Assembly: GCF_004751985.1 (NCBI RefSeq)
Contig: NZ_CP038492.1
Coordinates: 1,798,001 to 1,862,000 of the forward strand
Direction of reading: 5' to 3'
From: Rhodophyticola sp. CCM32
Lineage (GTDB): Bacteria > Pseudomonadota > Alphaproteobacteria > Rhodobacterales > Rhodobacteraceae
DNA: 64,000 nt
The notes beneath the pieces were generated by a model. It was not told the origin of the DNA and searched no databases. It was given only the letters and a program-made list of their open reading frames with translations. Position numbers and translations under genes: made by a program. Positions 1 through 7,482 of the stretch are shown one piece after another; within the stretch, counting starts at the first letter, position 1, and every line of letters starts with the position of its first letter.

Positions 1-99
1 CCCACGAGGGTGATCCCACGTCAGGCCTTTGTATTTCGGCGGCTGGATCGGGATACGTTCGGCGCTGGCGCGAACCATCTGCAAGACATCGGAACTCAC
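1..99 (-). CDS. N-terminal fragment of a probable ABC extracellular solute-binding protein, cut by the window edge
   Basis: The frame opens with GTG at 99 (an in-frame ATG lies at 78) and runs off the window start, giving about 33 residues. The peptide contains KYKGLTWDHPRG, which resembles the opening of a group of extracellular solute-binding proteins I know from alphaproteobacteria; I have no more of the protein to confirm this. It starts 3 bases after the stop of the enoyl-CoA hydratase gene and shares its strand, so it is probably the next gene of the same transcription unit. No signal peptide is visible in the visible part, so either the true start or the localisation is unusual. It could instead be another protein of the catabolic operon. 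Confidence 0.45.
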   Translation of the reverse strand, partial: MSSDVLQMVRASAERIPIQPPKYKGLTWDHPRG

Positions 100-102
100 C
101 GC

Positions 103-888
103 TCACACCCCCTTGAACTGCCCCTTGAACTGCGGTTCGCGTTTTTCGAGGAAAGCGTCGATGCCCTCCTGCCCGTCGGCGGAGGAATAGAGCCGGAACA
201 GAACCTCCTGCTCGTAGCTCTTGGCGCTTTCGATCGGCGCATCAGCGCCTTCGCGCATCAGGCGCTTCATCTCACCCTGCGCGAGCGGCGCGATCTTCAG
301 GCACGCCCGCGCCCGTTTCGCCACTGCCATGTCCAGATCATCCGTCACCTCGGCCGCGACCCCAAGCTCGTAGGCCCGCTGACCCGACATGCGCCAGCCC
401 GCCAGCATCAGGTCGGAGGCGGCGTATTTGCCCACCGCGCGCACCAGCCGCTGCGTGCCGCCACCGCCCGGGTTGAGGCCAAGACGCCCCTCGGGCAGGC
501 CAAGCTGCGCCGCCTCGGCACACAGGATGATGTCGCAGCAGAGCGCAATCTCGAACCCGCCTCCAAGCGCAAACCCGTCGATCGCGCAGATCACCGGCTT
601 GTGCAGCCGCTCGAGTTTGTCGAAAACCCGGCGCGAGTTCATCTGATAGGCGATGAACTCCGCGCGTTTGTCGCCCTGGTATTCGGCGATATCTGCCCCG
701 GCGACGAAGGCCTTTCCACCGGCCCCGCGCAGAACCATCACGCGAACCGCGGGATCATCCGCCGCCGCGTCGAGCGCCGCGTCGAACTCTTCCATCAATG
801 GCGTGGAGAGCGCGTTGAGCTTGTCGGGCCGGTTGAACATCAACTGCCGGACACCGGGCATCAGGTTGGAGATCTCGATCAGCGGCAT
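103..888 (-). CDS. Enoyl-CoA hydratase/isomerase family protein
   Basis: A 261-residue crotonase-fold protein, the usual length for a monofunctional enoyl-CoA hydratase. The oxyanion-hole segments AGADI (about residues 63-67) and GGGFE (109-113) are present. Both glutamates used by true hydratases are kept: E113 in GGGFE and E133 in GLPEGRLG. It is therefore expected to hydrate a 2-enoyl-CoA during cytoplasmic beta-oxidation or aromatic/acid catabolism; the acyl substrate cannot be read from sequence. ATG at 888 lies one base beyond the IclR stop, and the gene shares an operon with an IclR regulator and a TRAP transporter. That context suggests degradation of an imported organic acid. Confidence 0.88.
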   Translation of the reverse strand: MPLIEISNLMPGVRQLMFNRPDKLNALSTPLMEEFDAALDAAADDPAVRVMVLRGAGGKAFVAGADIAEYQGDKRAEFIAYQMNSRRVFDKLERLHKPVICAIDGFALGGGFEIALCCDIILCAEAAQLGLPEGRLGLNPGGGGTQRLVRAVGKYAASDLMLAGWRMSGQRAYELGVAAEVTDDLDMAVAKRARACLKIAPLAQGEMKRLMREGADAPIESAKSYEQEVLFRLYSSADGQEGIDAFLEKREPQFKGQFKGV

Positions 889-889
889 G

Positions 890-1669
890 TCATTGCTCCA
901 ACTTTTCAGAAGGCGGGCTGCCCAGTGACGCGCTCAAGCTTTCCGCCGCCCGCCTGGCCATTTCAGTAACAGCCTCAATGCTTTGGTTGGCGCGCGATTG
1001 AGCAAGGTAGGGAACGGTGATCGCCGCAACAGAACGGTCGTTATGGTCACGCACCGCGAAGGCGATGTTCGTCATGCCGTCGACCACGCTACTTGGCCCC
1101 ACCTCATAGCCAGCTTTCCGGATTGCCTCGAACCGGGTGAGGTATTCTTGCTTTTCCGCTTCCGAGAAATCGGCCAGCAGACGTGTCGCGCGGGACGGCG
1201 CGATATCGGCCGATAGAACCACGCCCGACCCCGTTTCGAGCAGCGGAAAGGAAGCGCCCGTCTTGACCCCGTAATGCATCGGCATTGGGCTTTCGGCGCT
1301 AGCGATGATCACCAGCTTGTCGGCCTCGGCCACACCAAGGTGGCAGGATTGCAGGGCCTCGCCCGCGAGTTCTTCCAACACCGGAAGCGCTGCATGGATC
1401 AGGCGCGCCGTTGGCGGGAACTTGTGAGACAGTTCAAACATCCTCAGAGACAGGTGATACCTGTCTGTTTCGGAATCCTTGTACAGGAAACGGCGGTTTT
1501 CGAGAGCGAGGATAATCCTGTAGATCTCGCTGATCGATCTATCGAGCGCCTGCGTGAGTTCCTTTTTCGTTGCCCCCTCCGGTTGCTTGGCGAGGAACTC
1601 CAACACGTCGATCGCCTTGTCTACGGCCGGGGCCTGATATGTCCCTGGTGGTTTGTCTTGTTTTCCCAT
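890..1669 (-). CDS. IclR family transcriptional regulator
   Basis: A 259-residue protein with the two-domain IclR plan: an N-terminal winged helix-turn-helix (about residues 15-80, including the helix around TKKELTQALDRS) and a C-terminal effector-binding domain (about 95-250) with the typical ETGSG and GMTNIAFAVRD-like segments. Members bind small aromatic or carboxylic effectors and control neighbouring catabolic operons. It lies between dctM (7 bases upstream) and the enoyl-CoA hydratase gene (1 base downstream), all on the minus strand. It probably regulates this operon, but its own native upstream promoter may be lost because an IS has displaced the start of dctP. Confidence 0.88.
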   Translation of the reverse strand: MGKQDKPPGTYQAPAVDKAIDVLEFLAKQPEGATKKELTQALDRSISEIYRIILALENRRFLYKDSETDRYHLSLRMFELSHKFPPTARLIHAALPVLEELAGEALQSCHLGVAEADKLVIIASAESPMPMHYGVKTGASFPLLETGSGVVLSADIAPSRATRLLADFSEAEKQEYLTRFEAIRKAGYEVGPSSVVDGMTNIAFAVRDHNDRSVAAITVPYLAQSRANQSIEAVTEMARRAAESLSASLGSPPSEKLEQ

Positions 1670-1676
1670 ATCGGCG

Positions 1677-2951
1677 TCAACCTCCCAGTAGCAGCGACAA
1701 TTGCGGCACCATGATCAGCACCAAAGCCACCAAGGCGAAGAGGCCAAGGAAAGGCAACACGGCGCGGGCAAAAGATGTGACCGGCAGGCGCGTAATGGTA
1801 CATGTTGTGAACATCACCGTTCCGACCGGCGGCGTGATCCCCCCCATATGAATCAGGAACACGAAGACCACGCCGAAATGCACCGGCTCGATCCCGAGGC
1901 CGTTGACCACCGGCATGAGCATCGGGGCCAGCACGAGGATCAGCGCGGTGCCTTCGACCAGCATGCCGGCGATGATGAGAATGACGGCGATCAGGATGAG
2001 CATCAGCTGCGGTTGGCTCGTCGCTGTCAACAAGGCCTCGCCCACGGCGCGCGGAAACCCTTTGAAGGTGAGAATCCAGGTAAACGCAGCAGACGCCGCA
2101 AGCACCAGCATGATGGCAGAGGTCGAGATGATCGCCGAGCGCAGCGCGGTCAGGAATTGCGCGAAGGTGGCTTCGCGGTAGAAGAGCAGGAAGGCCAGAG
2201 CATAGGCCACCGCCAGACCGCCGGCCTCCGACGGCGTGAAGATGCCGGCCCGGATCCCCACAATGATCAGCATCGGCATCAAGAGCGCGGGCAAGGCGCT
2301 GAGGAAGGCTGGGAAAAGCGGCTCTTTTTTCCGGTTCTCTTTCGGCACGGCCGGATCCCAACCGGCGCGTTTGCTCAACACATGCACAAGGCAGAGCATG
2401 GCGCCCGCCAGAAACAGGCCTGGAATGATCGCACCTGCAAACAGCGCGCCAATCGAGGTGTCTGTGACGAAGCCGAACAGGATCAGGCTGATGCCCGGCG
2501 GGATCAGCGGCGCAATCAGCGCGGAGCTGGCAGTTACCACTGTCGAGAAGGCGAGCGGATAACCGCGTGAGGTCATTTCCGGCACGAGGATCTTGGCTTG
2601 CATGGCCGCATCGCCATTGGCCGACCCCGACATGCCCGACAGAAGCGTGGACAAAAGCACGTTGGTCTTGGCAATGCCGCCGGTGATGCCATCAGTCAGG
2701 ATACGGGCGAATTTCATCACCCGCCGGGTGATACCCGAGATGTTCATCAACTCACCGGTGAGGATAAAAAGAGGAATGGCCAGGAGCGGGAAGCTCTGCG
2801 TACCAGCGACGAGGCGCTGCGCCGCGACCACATCGAGGATCGCCGGTTCGACCGCGATCCACAGGCCCGTCAAGGCTAGAAATACCATGGCAATGGGAAC
2901 GCCCGCCGCGACGAGAACGACGAAAAGGATCCCCGTTAACGCAAGCATCAT
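1677..2951 (-). CDS. dctM: TRAP transporter large permease (DctM type)
   Basis: A 424-residue, very hydrophobic protein of standard DctM length with about a dozen predicted membrane helices. Family signatures include GMSGSANGDAAMQAKILVPEM around residues 110-130 and the IPPGISLILFG stretch near 150-160. It is the channel subunit of a Na+-driven tripartite transporter that takes up organic acids delivered by a periplasmic binding protein. Its start overlaps the dctQ stop by 4 bases (ATGA), so the two are translationally coupled. The cognate binding-protein gene upstream is damaged, so whether the transporter still works is doubtful. Confidence 0.93.
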   Translation of the reverse strand: MMLALTGILFVVLVAAGVPIAMVFLALTGLWIAVEPAILDVVAAQRLVAGTQSFPLLAIPLFILTGELMNISGITRRVMKFARILTDGITGGIAKTNVLLSTLLSGMSGSANGDAAMQAKILVPEMTSRGYPLAFSTVVTASSALIAPLIPPGISLILFGFVTDTSIGALFAGAIIPGLFLAGAMLCLVHVLSKRAGWDPAVPKENRKKEPLFPAFLSALPALLMPMLIIVGIRAGIFTPSEAGGLAVAYALAFLLFYREATFAQFLTALRSAIISTSAIMLVLAASAAFTWILTFKGFPRAVGEALLTATSQPQLMLILIAVILIIAGMLVEGTALILVLAPMLMPVVNGLGIEPVHFGVVFVFLIHMGGITPPVGTVMFTTCTITRLPVTSFARAVLPFLGLFALVALVLIMVPQLSLLLGG

Positions 2952-3433
2952 GGGTCGGTCGCCTCATTGTCGAAATCGTCGCAAATCAGAATACGCGCGA
3001 AGGTCACGATCTGAGCGAGAGTCAGGAGTGCGAAACCGATGGGTAAGCTCGCGTAAAGCCAGCCGATCGAAATCCGCATGGACGGAATGGTCATCCCGGC
3101 GCGCTGGAACAGCTTCCACCCGTACCAGGTGACGAAAATGGAAACGACGATGAGCAAAAGCTGCCGTGTCAGGCGCAAGACGCGCGCAGCCCGCGACGGA
3201 AGCAGCTGGCCAGCCACCGTCACGGCAAGATGGGCCTGATTGCGCTCGGCAAGCGCGAGGCCCAGAAACACGATCCATGCAAATAGCAAGGTCGACAGAT
3301 CGAAGGAAAATATCAAAGGCGCAACGACGACGTAGCGCATAAACACGGCCACAACGACGAGCACAACCATTGCAATCATCAACAATCCCACGACTGCAAA
3401 TTCGGCATTGCCGAGCCACTTGTAGAGTTTCAT
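2948..3433 (-). CDS. dctQ: TRAP transporter small permease (DctQ type)
   Basis: A 161-residue protein starting MKLYKWLGN. ATG at 3433 is preceded by a GAGG Shine-Dalgarno element, which is why I prefer it to longer in-frame starts. Four membrane segments are visible (about residues 10-35, 45-65, 87-108, 128-150), with the family-typical FAWIVFLGLALAERNQAH after helix 2. It is the small membrane subunit paired with DctM. It lies downstream of the damaged dctP, separated by a strong hairpin at 3465-3491 that probably lowers expression of the permeases relative to the binding protein. Confidence 0.9.
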   Translation of the reverse strand: MKLYKWLGNAEFAVVGLLMIAMVVLVVVAVFMRYVVVAPLIFSFDLSTLLFAWIVFLGLALAERNQAHLAVTVAGQLLPSRAARVLRLTRQLLLIVVSIFVTWYGWKLFQRAGMTIPSMRISIGWLYASLPIGFALLTLAQIVTFARILICDDFDNEATDP

Positions 3434-3464
3434 CGACGACCTCATAGCGAGCAAATGTAAACAT

Positions 3465-3491
3465 GCGGAGCCGGGAGATTCCCGGCTCCGC
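3465..3491 (-). terminator. Strong hairpin between dctP and dctQ (attenuator)
   Basis: Perfect 11-bp stem (GCGGAGCCGGG / CCCGGCTCCGC) with a 5-base loop, followed on the minus strand by a T-rich stretch. It sits just after the real dctP stop codon (3506-3508) and before dctQ. Such hairpins are common in TRAP operons, where the binding protein is needed in excess of the permeases. That role here is inferred. Confidence 0.7.
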
Positions 3492-3505
3492 AACTATAGT
3501 TTAGC

Positions 3506-4466
3506 TTACTCGGCTTCGATAACCGCGCGTGCAGCATCAAAGACACCGTCGGTCCACTCCGGGAAGCTCTCGGCATGCCGCCAGCGCGGGCGGCGAAGAG
3601 CGACAAGTCGATGTCGGAGATGATCGTCATGCCGAGCGATTCCAGCTCGTCGATGCCAGCCTGATAGCCGCTCAGCGCGGTGTCGGTCATGATGGCGCAG
3701 GCGTTGTCAGCCTCTTCCTGCACGATCATCTGGTTCTCTTCGCTCAGGCCATTGTAAAGGCTTGCACTCATCACAATGGGCGAGAGGTCCAGGATGTGGT
3801 TAGTCTGGATAAGGTAGTTCGCGTGCTCGTGGTGACGCTGATCGAGGATCGCGGCGGGCGGAGCTTCGCCTGCCGCGATCACGCCTTGTGCGAAGGCGCT
3901 GTAAACCTCGGGCCAAGGCATCGGGGTCGGCGCGGCGTCAAAAACCTGACGAACCATCTCGGTGTAGATGGTCACAGGCTGGACGCGCATGCGCAGGCCG
4001 GACATGTCTTCCGGCACGGCAACCGGGGTTTCGCGCGTATAGAGATCGCGGATGCCGAAGGCGAAATAGCACAGCACCTTGATGTTGTGCTGCTCTTCGG
4101 CCTGCGCCTCGATACCAGCCCACAGGTCGCTGCCCAGCAGTCGTTCTGCATCGCTGTAGTCCGCATACATGAACGGATAAACCATCACGCCGAAATCCGG
4201 CACGTAGTTGGCGATGGTGCCGGGGCCGACCTGCCCGATCAGATCGCCACCCAGCGTGATCTGTTCTGTGATCTGCGAGTTCTCGCCGAGCTGACCGGAC
4301 GGGAACATCTCGATGGTGACGGCACCGCCGGTCCGTTCGGTCACGGCCTCTGCCATCGCGGTGCCTGCTTCATTCACGAAGTGGCCTTCGGAATTCATGT
4401 GAGCGAAACGGATGGTTGTATCCGCGAATGCACTGCCAGCCGCAACGGAAAGCGCGAGAGCCGACG
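3506..4466 (-). pseudogene. dctP: TRAP transporter substrate-binding protein (DctP), 5'-truncated and frameshifted
   Basis: The reading frame encodes most of a periplasmic TRAP binding protein: IRFAHMNSEG after the signal-peptide end (SALALSVAAGSAFA), then ITLGGDLIGQVGPG and the ligand-contacting GLRMRVQPV. Two lesions are visible. First, the start codon and first residues are missing because an IS5-type remnant abuts at about 4466; an ATG inside the IS remnant (4476) now opens a chimeric MPPTSALAL leader. Second, near 3560-3585 the frame changes: the natural end (ESFPEWTDGVFDAARAV, stop 3506-3508) is in another frame, as if one base were lost near ATGCCGAGA. As written, the open frame runs on to 3442 with a foreign tail. 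Confidence 0.8.
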
Positions 4467-5125
4467 TAGGCGGCATCCATGATGACGTGCTGGGCTGCTG
4501 TAAGCCCTTCGATCAGCCCGCGCGCCTGCGGGCTGTCACCCCACTGACCGGGTGTAATGATCGTCCGAATGGGCAGGCCGAGGGCATCGACCGCAGCGTG
4601 GATTTTGGTGGTCAGGCCGCCTTTGGAGCGGCCAATACCGGCAGCTTCAAGCCCCCCATTGACCGGCAGGCGATTGCGCAAGCAATCTGCCGAGAGGGTT
4701 TTGAGACGTGGCGTCCGCATGCGTCTTGCAGATGGTGGCGTCGACAAGCACGTATTCGAAGTCCGGGTCTTGGCTTAACGCTTTGAAAAGATTCTCCCAA
4801 ACCCCCGCGTTCGCCATCGTCTCTCGGACCGATGGCGTTCCCATGGCTCACTCCAGCGACGGAGCCGGGAATGGACCGTGCGCCAGTTCCCTAATTCCGG
4901 CGGCAGGTCGCGCCAGGGCGATGCACCACGCGCCAGCCAAAGGATCGCATCCAAGAACAACCGGTTGTCCGCGCCCGTTCTCCCCCGATCCCCTTGCTTG
5001 CATGGAACCAAAAGTTCGATGATCGCCCATTGCCTGTCTGTCAAAACCCGTCTGCTCAAGATCACCTCCCGTTTTCGACCTTGAATCAAACAGATGACGA
5101 TTTGGGAATCCCCTAAATGCAGACG
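4467..5125 (-). mobile_element. Remnant of an IS5-family (IS427-like) insertion sequence
   Basis: The remnant covers the 5' portion of a transposase read on the minus strand, with a probable TTG start at 5059 preceded by GGGAGGTG. Pieces are SRRVLTDRQWAIIELL, then GVWENLFKALSQDPDFEYV with VDATICKTHAD, then GRSKGGLTTKIHAAVDA and HVIMDAAY. These are the expected order of an IS5 DDE transposase, including the first catalytic Asp (VDAT). The pieces alternate between two frames (changes near 4775-4850 and near a G6 run at about 4650). The protein stops at the dctP junction about 60-80 residues before its normal end, so the third catalytic residue is missing. The element is dead and has also removed the dctP start. 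Confidence 0.75.
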
Positions 5126-5150
5126 CCGCCTAGCTCAGGTCATCCGACTT

Positions 5151-5307
5151 TTAACTTGAGACATATCCGGCAGCCTTAAAGTAGTTCCAGCATTCGTCTG
5201 GCGTGTAGAGGTCACAGATTTCTGTGAGAGCGTGGAACGTGTCAGTGAAGGTTCGAGCGCCGATCCTGCGTAGGTGTGCTTTGAGTTTCGAGAACGCCAT
5301 CTCAATT
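5151..5307 (-). pseudogene. IS630-family transposase, C-terminal fragment
   Basis: Minus-strand frame ending TAA at 5151 encodes IEMAFSKLKAHLRRIGAR followed by DECWNYFKAAGYVSS. This is the C-terminal part of IS630 transposases, including the catalytic Glu of the DDE triad in PIEMAF. The upstream continuation is found beyond the IS110-type element, at 6656-6813, so the two pieces were one gene before that insertion. No function is expected. Confidence 0.72.
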
Positions 5308-5386
5308 GATGGTGTGGATGGCTCCTGCTCCCGGCGTCGCGATGCGCCATGATGGGGTGTCATTGTCCCAACTTGAGGAGCCATCC

Positions 5387-6406
5387 ATGAATGAAGTTAG
5401 CACAGTCGGCGTCGACCTCGCCAAGAATGTCATACAGATCCATGGCGTTGATTGCGACGGGAATGTTGTGGTTCGGCGTCAGCTGCGGAGAGGTCAGTTT
5501 CTCACGTTCTTCGAAGAGCGCCCAGCATGCCTGATCGGCATCGAGGCGTGTTCGGGATCCCATCACTGGGGACGACAACGACAAGAGATGGGCCACGCGG
5601 TCCGACTGATGCCGCCGTCCTATGTGAAGCCCTACGTCAAGCGGAACAAGACAGATGCGGCCGATGCGGAGGCAATCTGCGAAGCGGTCACCCGGCCTTC
5701 GATGCGGTTTGTTCCCGTGAAGAGCGAGGCGGACTCCGCGGCGCTTGTCCTGCACCGGGCGCGGGATTTTCTCGTCGGTCAGGTCACGCAAACCGGCAAC
5801 GCGATCCGCGCTCACATGGCTGAGTTTGGTATCGTTACGGCGAAGGGATCAAAGCGCGTCGCGAGCCTGGCAGAGGAGTTGGACGCCTTGCCCGAGGCCG
5901 CGCGCCTTCCGCTCCGGGTGTTGTTCGATCAACTGGCAGAGACGCAATCGCGAATCGAGCAGCTGACCGACGAGATCAAGGAGGTTCACCGGCACAACGA
6001 AGTGAGCCGCCGTCTGGCATCGATCCCAGGCGTCGGCGTGCTGACCGCAACCGCGATTGCCGCAACGACACCGGATGTCAGCAATTTCGGCTCGGCGCGG
6101 GACTATGCTGCCTGGCTCGGCCTGACGCCGAAGCAGCACTCGACCGGCGGGAAGCCCCGAAGCGGTGGCATCTCGAAGATGGGCAACCGTTATATCCGGC
6201 GCCTGCTTTACCTTGGGGCCATGGCGCAGATCATGGTCCGGCGCAGAAGTCGCCACATGGGCACCGACTGGCTGTCGCGAAAGCTGGCGACAAAGGAGAC
6301 AAGGGTCGTTGCGATCGCCTTGGCGAGGCGCATGGCAAGAACCATCTTTGCGCTTTTGCGTGACGGAACGAGCTATAGACCGCAGGTCGGAGAAGTACCC
6401 GGCTGA
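5387..6406 (+). CDS. IS110-family transposase (DEDD RuvC-like plus Transposase_20 domain)
   Basis: A 339-residue protein starting MNEVSTVGVDLAKN; ATG at 5387 is preferred because it gives the family N-terminus. The RuvC-like domain (about residues 5-160) has the first catalytic Asp in VGVDLAKN, a Glu in IGIEACSG and the acidic pair in KTDAADAEA. A coiled linker follows (about 180-215). The C-terminal Transposase_20 domain (about 215-300) carries IPGVGVLTATAIAA and KQHSTGGKPRSGGISKMGN, where the serine nucleophile of the family lies. IS110 enzymes recombine ends and target using a guide RNA made by the element. No frameshift or stop interrupts the gene. Confidence 0.93.
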   Translation: MNEVSTVGVDLAKNVIQIHGVDCDGNVVVRRQLRRGQFLTFFEERPACLIGIEACSGSHHWGRQRQEMGHAVRLMPPSYVKPYVKRNKTDAADAEAICEAVTRPSMRFVPVKSEADSAALVLHRARDFLVGQVTQTGNAIRAHMAEFGIVTAKGSKRVASLAEELDALPEAARLPLRVLFDQLAETQSRIEQLTDEIKEVHRHNEVSRRLASIPGVGVLTATAIAATTPDVSNFGSARDYAAWLGLTPKQHSTGGKPRSGGISKMGNRYIRRLLYLGAMAQIMVRRRSRHMGTDWLSRKLATKETRVVAIALARRMARTIFALLRDGTSYRPQVGEVPG

Positions 6407-6635
6407 GAAGGGTCTCAAAGAATGGTAAGGCCAACGTGAGGTGATGGCGAAATGACGGAAACGGCGAACAGGAACACCCCGATGAATCCGAAGCGCCGCC
6501 GAGCGCGTTCGATTGAGTGGGAGCCTTCAGCCGACGCGGACATTCATCATGGCGCGCAGCACATTTGCTGCAGAACGACGCCGAATACATGGCCGCAGCC
6601 GACCAGATGCCAGAAGCTTACAAAACCCTTGCCAT
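6407..6635 (+). ncRNA. Candidate guide (bridge/seek) RNA region of the IS1111-type element
   Basis: This 229-base non-coding segment lies between the transposase stop and the right subterminal repeat, where IS1111-group elements encode their guide RNA. It contains ATTGAG at 6512-6517, the reverse complement of the left target half (CTCAAT), and TTCAG at 6526-6530, identical to the right target half (ggTTCAGg), nine bases apart. One reverse-complement and one same-strand match is the pattern expected for a target-binding loop. The matches are short and could be chance. The RNA boundaries and fold are not determined here. Confidence 0.42.
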
Positions 6636-6655
6636 GCAGGAGCCAACCATACACG

Positions 6656-6813
6656 GGTTCAGGTCAGGTCAGGTCAGGTCAGGTCAGGGCTGTAGGGCGG
6701 CAGGAACAGGAACCCGCATCCGGCGTCGCGCATGGCTTTGGCGGCTGCGGCATTCCTGTGTGTCGCGAGGGTGTCGAGGATGACAACAGTGCCTGGTTCG
6801 AGTTCTGGTCGAT
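6656..6813 (-). pseudogene. IS630-family transposase, central fragment with internal repeat expansion
   Basis: The minus strand encodes LEPGTVVILDTLATH and AMRDAGCGFLFLPPYSPD. These are the middle of an IS630 transposase, including the second catalytic Asp (ILD). The frame would continue into the fragment at 5151-5307. Five copies of AGGTC at 6661-6685 replace what should be one copy and introduce a stop. The upstream end is cut at 6813 by the MITE-like element. The gene is long dead. Confidence 0.7.
6661..6685 (+). repeat. Five tandem copies of AGGTC
   Basis: Perfect pentanucleotide array, five units, inside the IS630 remnant. The conserved protein motif SPDLNPIEM predicts a single unit at this place, so four units (20 bases) were gained, probably by replication slippage. 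It lies about 5 bases from the right end of the IS110-type element. Confidence 0.9.
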
Positions 6814-7064
6814 GGCCCCCTTAAATCCATACCGTCAGCGCCGATTTCACGACATATCAGTGGGTTGCGTCGCGCCGGCCATAGGTGTTCTACGGTCAAG
6901 CGGCGCACGCCGCTGAGATGATGTGAAATCGGCGCCCTTCGGGTTTGGCGGATGTCCCGCGTGAGCATCGTTGCAGGCCTTTGAAATAGAACCACTATTC
7001 CGGCAGCCCTGCGCCTCGTCACGCGAAAAATCTGCCAGACTGATGGCATGGATTTAAGGGGGCC
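6814..7064. mobile_element. MITE-like element with 25-bp terminal inverted repeats
   Basis: A 251-bp non-coding segment bounded by 25-bp inverted repeats (6814-6838 and 7040-7064) that begin GGCCCCCTTAAATCC and differ at only two positions. Inside lies a second, perfect 13-bp inverted repeat, GCGCCGATTTCAC (6838-6850) and GTGAAATCGGCGC (6923-6935), enclosing a further imperfect palindrome. It interrupts the IS630 remnant on its left side. No transposase is encoded; such an element would have to be moved by an IS elsewhere in the genome with matching ends. I do not recognise the parent family, and no clear target duplication is visible. Confidence 0.6.
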
Positions 7065-7091
7065 TGACCCTAAGAACAGCTTGCACCTCGT

Positions 7092-7111
7092 CGGAGTTCG
7101 ACCTGACTCCG
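7092..7111 (-). terminator. Hairpin downstream of the tRNA-Asp pair
   Basis: Six-base stem CGGAGT / ACTCCG with an 8-base loop, 4 bases beyond the 3' end of the first tRNA-Asp on its strand. There is no clear T-run, so the terminator function is tentative. Confidence 0.4.
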
Positions 7112-7114
7112 GTC

Positions 7115-7191
7115 TGGCGCGGTTGACGGGACTCGAACCCGCGACCCCCGGCGTGACAGGCCGGTACTCTAACCAACTGAGCTACAACCGC
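7115..7191 (-). tRNA. tRNA-Asp (anticodon GTC)
   Basis: A 77-base cloverleaf with CCA encoded in the gene. The acceptor stem is GCGGTTG / CAACCGC, the anticodon stem CCGGC/GCCGG with loop containing GTC, and the T-arm has GGTTCGAGTCC. It is an exact copy of the next tRNA gene upstream, with a 36-base spacer, so the two are probably co-transcribed. Confidence 0.97.
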
Positions 7192-7227
7192 ACAGGCGCG
7201 CAATTCAGCAGCCGGGTCGGATGGTGG

Positions 7228-7304
7228 TGGCGCGGTTGACGGGACTCGAACCCGCGACCCCCGGCGTGACAGGCCGGTACTCTAACCAACTGAGCTACAA
7301 CCGC
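7228..7304 (-). tRNA. tRNA-Asp (anticodon GTC), second tandem copy
   Basis: Same 77-base gene as the copy at 7115-7191, including the encoded CCA. As the upstream member of the pair on the minus strand, it would be transcribed first. No gene lies between it and the 3' end of the pirin gene. Confidence 0.97.
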
Positions 7305-7482
7305 TCACCATCCGCCAGCGGGAGATCCGTCTTGGCGTGCCGTGTGGTCTATGCTGCGCATCGGCTCCCGTCAAGCGGGCAAACCGGCAAAAATACCCAT
7401 GTCCCATTGCAGGCTTTCCCGGCGCGGGCCGCGCCCTTGCGGACGGGCTTTCCCCAGTCCATGAGCAGCCGCCCTGCCCCAT

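Larger units (their letters stand above)
5309..6655 (+). mobile_element. IS110-family element, IS1111-type, inserted in an IS630 transposase gene
   Basis: About 1.35 kb. Boundaries come from the interrupted IS630 gene: left flank CTCAATTG (5301-5308) and right flank GGTTCAGG (6656-6663) rejoin into the expected IS630 sequence coding DLNPIEMAF. Short subterminal inverted repeats are visible: TGGCTCCTGC at 5319-5328 and GCAGGAGCCA at 6636-6645, each about 10 bases inside the ends. That arrangement, with a short left non-coding end (about 80 bases) and a long right one (about 250 bases), fits the IS1111 subgroup. The precise end may be one base either way because G residues lie on both sides. 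The single transposase gene is intact, so the element may be active. Confidence 0.78.

Noticed and set aside
6661..6685. Possible CRISPR-like tandem array
   Set aside because: Units are 5 bases without spacers; this is a microsatellite-type expansion.
7115..7304. Integrative element using tRNA-Asp as attachment site
   Set aside because: No integrase gene and no partial tRNA copy is visible nearby; the two tRNA-Asp genes are complete tandem copies.
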